From PLanc-01 sp035342095 (GTDB lineage: Bacteria; Planctomycetota; Phycisphaerae; Sedimentisphaerales; Anaerobacaceae): a stretch of DNA of 64,000 bases. Below are positions 62,098 to 64,000 of this stretch, one piece after another. Position numbers and translations under genes: made by a program. The notes under the pieces were generated by a model, which did no database searches, was not told the DNA's origin, and was given only the letters and a program-made list of their open reading frames with translations. The stretch is taken from positions 1 to 64,000 of the forward strand of contig DAOQWL010000009.1 of the NCBI GenBank assembly GCA_035342095.1, in the 5' to 3' direction. How positions within the stretch are numbered: the stretch's first letter is position 1; every line of letters begins with the position of its first letter.

Positions 62098-63519
62098 ATG
62101 AAGACACAGAATCGGGGAGTTACACGAAGGCAGTTTCTTGGCAGGGCGGCGGGGGCCGCCGCTGCGTTCACCATTGTGCCGCGATGCGTACTCGGCGGGG
62201 CGAAGTTCGTTGCCCCAAGCGAGAAGGTGTACATCGCCATCGTCGGGTGCGGCGGGCAGGGACGAAGCAATGCCCGTGGCCTGTTTGGCGAGAAGGACGC
62301 CCAGATCGTCGCGGTCGCCGACCCGAGGGACCAGGCGGACTACGAGGAGTGGTACTACAAGGGCGTTGCAGGCCGGCTGCCGGTCAAGGCCGAGGTCGAA
62401 GAACGCTACAAGCAGGACAATCCGCAGTTCCGGTGCAGGGACTACATCGATTTCCGCAAGATGTTGGACAAGGAGAAGAACCTTGACGCGGTGCTATGTG
62501 CGACGCCGGACCATTGGCATGCGTTCGTCACGCTGGCGGCGATCCGTCGCGGCAAGCACGTCTATTGCGAGAAGCCGCTGACGCACAACATCGCGGAAGC
62601 GCGTGCGGTGGCCAAGGCGGCCGCCGATGCGGGCGTCGCGACGCAGATGGGCAACCAGGGCCGCAGCGACGAGGGCAACCAGGTTACCTGCGAACTGATC
62701 TGGGACGGCGCGATCGGCGAGGTCCGCGAGGTCCATGCCTGGAGCAACACCGGCGGCTGGGCCAGCGGTCGCGGCCGGCCCACGGGTCAGCCCGAGATTC
62801 CCAAGGGCTTCGATTGGCAACTGTGGCTCGGTCCGAAGGCGGATCGTCCCTACCACCCGGCATATGCCCCTTACAATTGGCGAGGCTGGTGGGAGTTCGG
62901 GACCGGCGCGGTCGGCGATATGGCGGTGCACAACCTGGACCCCGCGTTCGCGGCGCTCAAGCTCGGACACCCGATCAGCGTCGAAGCGGTGAAGACCGCT
63001 TTCGTCGATTCCGAGGTCATCGGCGAAGACAACCACATGATCTGGGAGTTCGGACCCGAGGAAGGCCACGGCCCGGTGACGGTCCACTGGTATGACGGCT
63101 CCCTGGAGCCGCCCCGGCCGGCGGAACTCGAGCCCGGCCGTCGCATGGGCGAAGGCGAGAACGGCATCCTGATCGTCGGCAGCAAGGGCACGATCATGGG
63201 CGGCGGCTGGAGCAGATCGCCGCGGATCATTCCGGAAGCGAAGATGACAGCTTATGGCCGCAAGCCGCCGCAGAAGCTGCCTCGCAGCCCGGGCCACCAT
63301 CGAAACTGGCTCGACGCCTGCAAAGGCGGCCCGAAGGCGTGCAGCGATTTCAGCTATGGCGCGCGCCTGACCGAGTTCGTCCTGCTGGGCGACGTCGCCG
63401 TCCGCGCCGGGAAGAAGATCCTGTGGGATGGTCCGAACATGAAGGTCACCAACGATCCCGACGCTCAGCGATTCGTCCAGGAGTCCTACCGGCCGGGCTT
63501 CGACCTGGCGACCCTCTGA
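62098..63519 (+). CDS. Tat-exported Gfo/Idh/MocA-family oxidoreductase
   Basis: 473 residues. GAGAGG precedes ATG 62098. The N terminus has a full twin-arginine signal (TRRQFLGRAAGAAAAF), so a folded, cofactor-loaded enzyme is exported, as is usual for this family in planctomycetes. The Rossmann domain starts at ~43 with IAIVGCGGQGRSN and holds the EKPLTHN motif (K159) that ends the nucleotide-binding half. The C-terminal alpha/beta domain (about 185-400) contains GTGAVGDMAVHNLDPAFAAL. Members oxidise or reduce sugars, inositols and sugar acids with NAD(P), or act as glycosidases by a redox mechanism. The substrate is not predictable here. It is monocistronic, with a riboswitch-controlled gene next. 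Confidence 0.9.
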   Translation: MKTQNRGVTRRQFLGRAAGAAAAFTIVPRCVLGGAKFVAPSEKVYIAIVGCGGQGRSNARGLFGEKDAQIVAVADPRDQADYEEWYYKGVAGRLPVKAEVEERYKQDNPQFRCRDYIDFRKMLDKEKNLDAVLCATPDHWHAFVTLAAIRRGKHVYCEKPLTHNIAEARAVAKAAADAGVATQMGNQGRSDEGNQVTCELIWDGAIGEVREVHAWSNTGGWASGRGRPTGQPEIPKGFDWQLWLGPKADRPYHPAYAPYNWRGWWEFGTGAVGDMAVHNLDPAFAALKLGHPISVEAVKTAFVDSEVIGEDNHMIWEFGPEEGHGPVTVHWYDGSLEPPRPAELEPGRRMGEGENGILIVGSKGTIMGGGWSRSPRIIPEAKMTAYGRKPPQKLPRSPGHHRNWLDACKGGPKACSDFSYGARLTEFVLLGDVAVRAGKKILWDGPNMKVTNDPDAQRFVQESYRPGFDLATL

Positions 63520-63551
63520 ACGGCTCTGTGTCTTTTCTGCGAGAATAACTC

Positions 63552-63580
63552 TTGACGGTTGCGTGACGTTGCCGTATACA
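63552..63580 (+). promoter_or_regulatory. Promoter upstream of the cobalamin riboswitch
   Basis: TTGACG (63552-63557), a 17-base spacer and TATACA (63575-63580), ending ten bases before the aptamer. Confidence 0.6.
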
Positions 63581-63589
63581 GCAGACAGT

Positions 63590-63735
63590 TCTGAAATAAC
63601 GGAACAGGGTGAAAATCCCTGGCGGGCCCGCCGCTGTAACCGGGGACCATCGCCTCATGAAGTCACTGTTTTGCCCCAGGCGAAATGGGAAGACGAGTCG
63701 ACGGGTGGATCCGGAAGCCAGAAGACGGTTTCAGA
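63590..63735 (+). promoter_or_regulatory. Cobalamin (AdoCbl) riboswitch
   Basis: The conserved core is present in order: GGAACAGGGTGAAAATCCC (63601-63619), GGCGGGCCCGCCGCTGTAA (63621-63639), GAAGTCACTG, GGGAAGACGAG and the B12 box AAGCCAGAAGAC (63715-63726). TCTGAAA (63590-63596) and TTTCAGA (63729-63735) close the P1 stem. Family knowledge: cobalamin binding represses B12 transport or synthesis genes, or genes replaced by B12-independent isozymes. Confidence 0.92.
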
Positions 63736-63828
63736 CGCAAAGGATCTCGGTGCAGGTCGGTCCTGATGGAGTGTCGAAAGCCGAGGGGCTGATCGGGGCA
63801 GACTATCCGTTCTGATGCGCAGCATTGC

Positions 63829-63859
63829 GGGCTCTGATATGGATTCCATATCGGGGCCC
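63829..63859 (+). terminator. Hairpin between riboswitch and downstream gene
   Basis: GGGCTCTGATATGG (63829-63842) pairs with CCATATCGGGGCCC (63846-63859) through 14 bases, including two G-T wobbles, around an ATT loop. Only two T follow, so it is a weak intrinsic terminator or part of the expression platform. Confidence 0.4.
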
Positions 63860-63984
63860 TTCGCGTAAAGAGCGGCGGTGTGCCCATCGGCCTCAGGCAT
63901 TGGTTCGTCGCGGCAATCCGAGTCCCCTTGCGTTTCTTCCGGCGGCAGGCTCCTTCCTATGATATGAATGAAAGGATGGAAAGC

Positions 63985-64000
63985 ATGTCGGTCGTGATGG
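63985..64000 (+). CDS. Start of a cobalamin-riboswitch-controlled gene, cut by the window end
   Basis: Only the first codons (MSVVM) are inside. ATG 63985 is chosen because AAAGGATGG lies just before it. In-frame ATGs at 63964 and 63976 are alternatives. By position behind the riboswitch it is expected to be a cobalamin or metal transport or synthesis gene, which the visible codons cannot show. Confidence 0.45.

Noticed and set aside
1..64000. CRISPR arrays, tRNA or rRNA genes
   Set aside because: No regularly spaced direct repeats of 25-40 bases and no cloverleaf or rRNA-like stretches were noticed. A tRNA missed by eye is possible; a covariance scan would settle it.

Overview
The window looks like chromosome from a GC-rich, polysaccharide-degrading Planctomycetota, probably of the Phycisphaerae type. 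This is inferred from the gene mix: a BlaI/M56 (BlaR1-like) pair with a giant C-terminal extension, a Tat-exported Gfo/Idh/MocA oxidoreductase, a URO-D family protein, many secreted glycoside hydrolases, and large proteins built from FN3, discoidin (F5/8C) and LamG modules. No rRNA, tRNA, CRISPR array or phage module was seen.

Layout. 1-2.4 kb: a hairpin pair resembling the right end of an IS200/IS605-type element, an HNH-AP2 endonuclease gene and a secreted FG-GAP protein. 2.6-10.1 kb: a beta-helix gene fragment, then a 2228-residue M56 protein in an operon with blaI. 10.4-13.2 kb: a GntR-SPFH operon and an aminotransferase. 13.6-19.1 kb: an SNF2 helicase with a coupled 71-residue protein, and a cysteine-motif hypothetical. 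19.3-28.3 kb: a plus-strand operon for beta-mannan use: an unknown secreted enzyme-like protein, a sodium:solute symporter, a GH5 lipoprotein, an AGE-family (cellobiose/mannobiose) 2-epimerase and a GH130 phosphorylase. 28.4-40.7 kb: GH51, a decaying HAF-repeat gene, GH95-like, GH2 and a rhamnosidase-like enzyme. 40.8-49.4 kb and 55.9-61.4 kb: five paralogous modular secreted proteins with exchanged ends. 49.6-55.7 kb: a pectin/arabinan block (URO-D protein overlapping GH28, a GH43-like propeller, a second GH51). 62.1-64 kb: a Gfo/Idh/MocA oxidoreductase, then a promoter and cobalamin riboswitch ahead of a gene that runs off the end.

How the genes fit together. The mannan operon is almost a complete pathway: an endo-acting enzyme outside the cytoplasm, import, epimerisation of mannobiose to mannosyl-glucose, and phosphorolysis to mannose 1-phosphate plus glucose. 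The remaining enzymes point to pectin side chains and arabinose-, rhamnose-, galactose- or fucose-containing glycans. No SusC/SusD pair is visible.

The most unusual feature is a set of palindromic repeats lying in frame inside coding sequences. A GH2 gene, a rhamnosidase-like gene and a URO-D gene carry copies of one nested palindrome family whose inner core also occurs between genes. A GH5 gene carries an unrelated palindrome of exactly 23 codons. These resemble in principle the protein-embedded palindromic elements known from Rickettsia.
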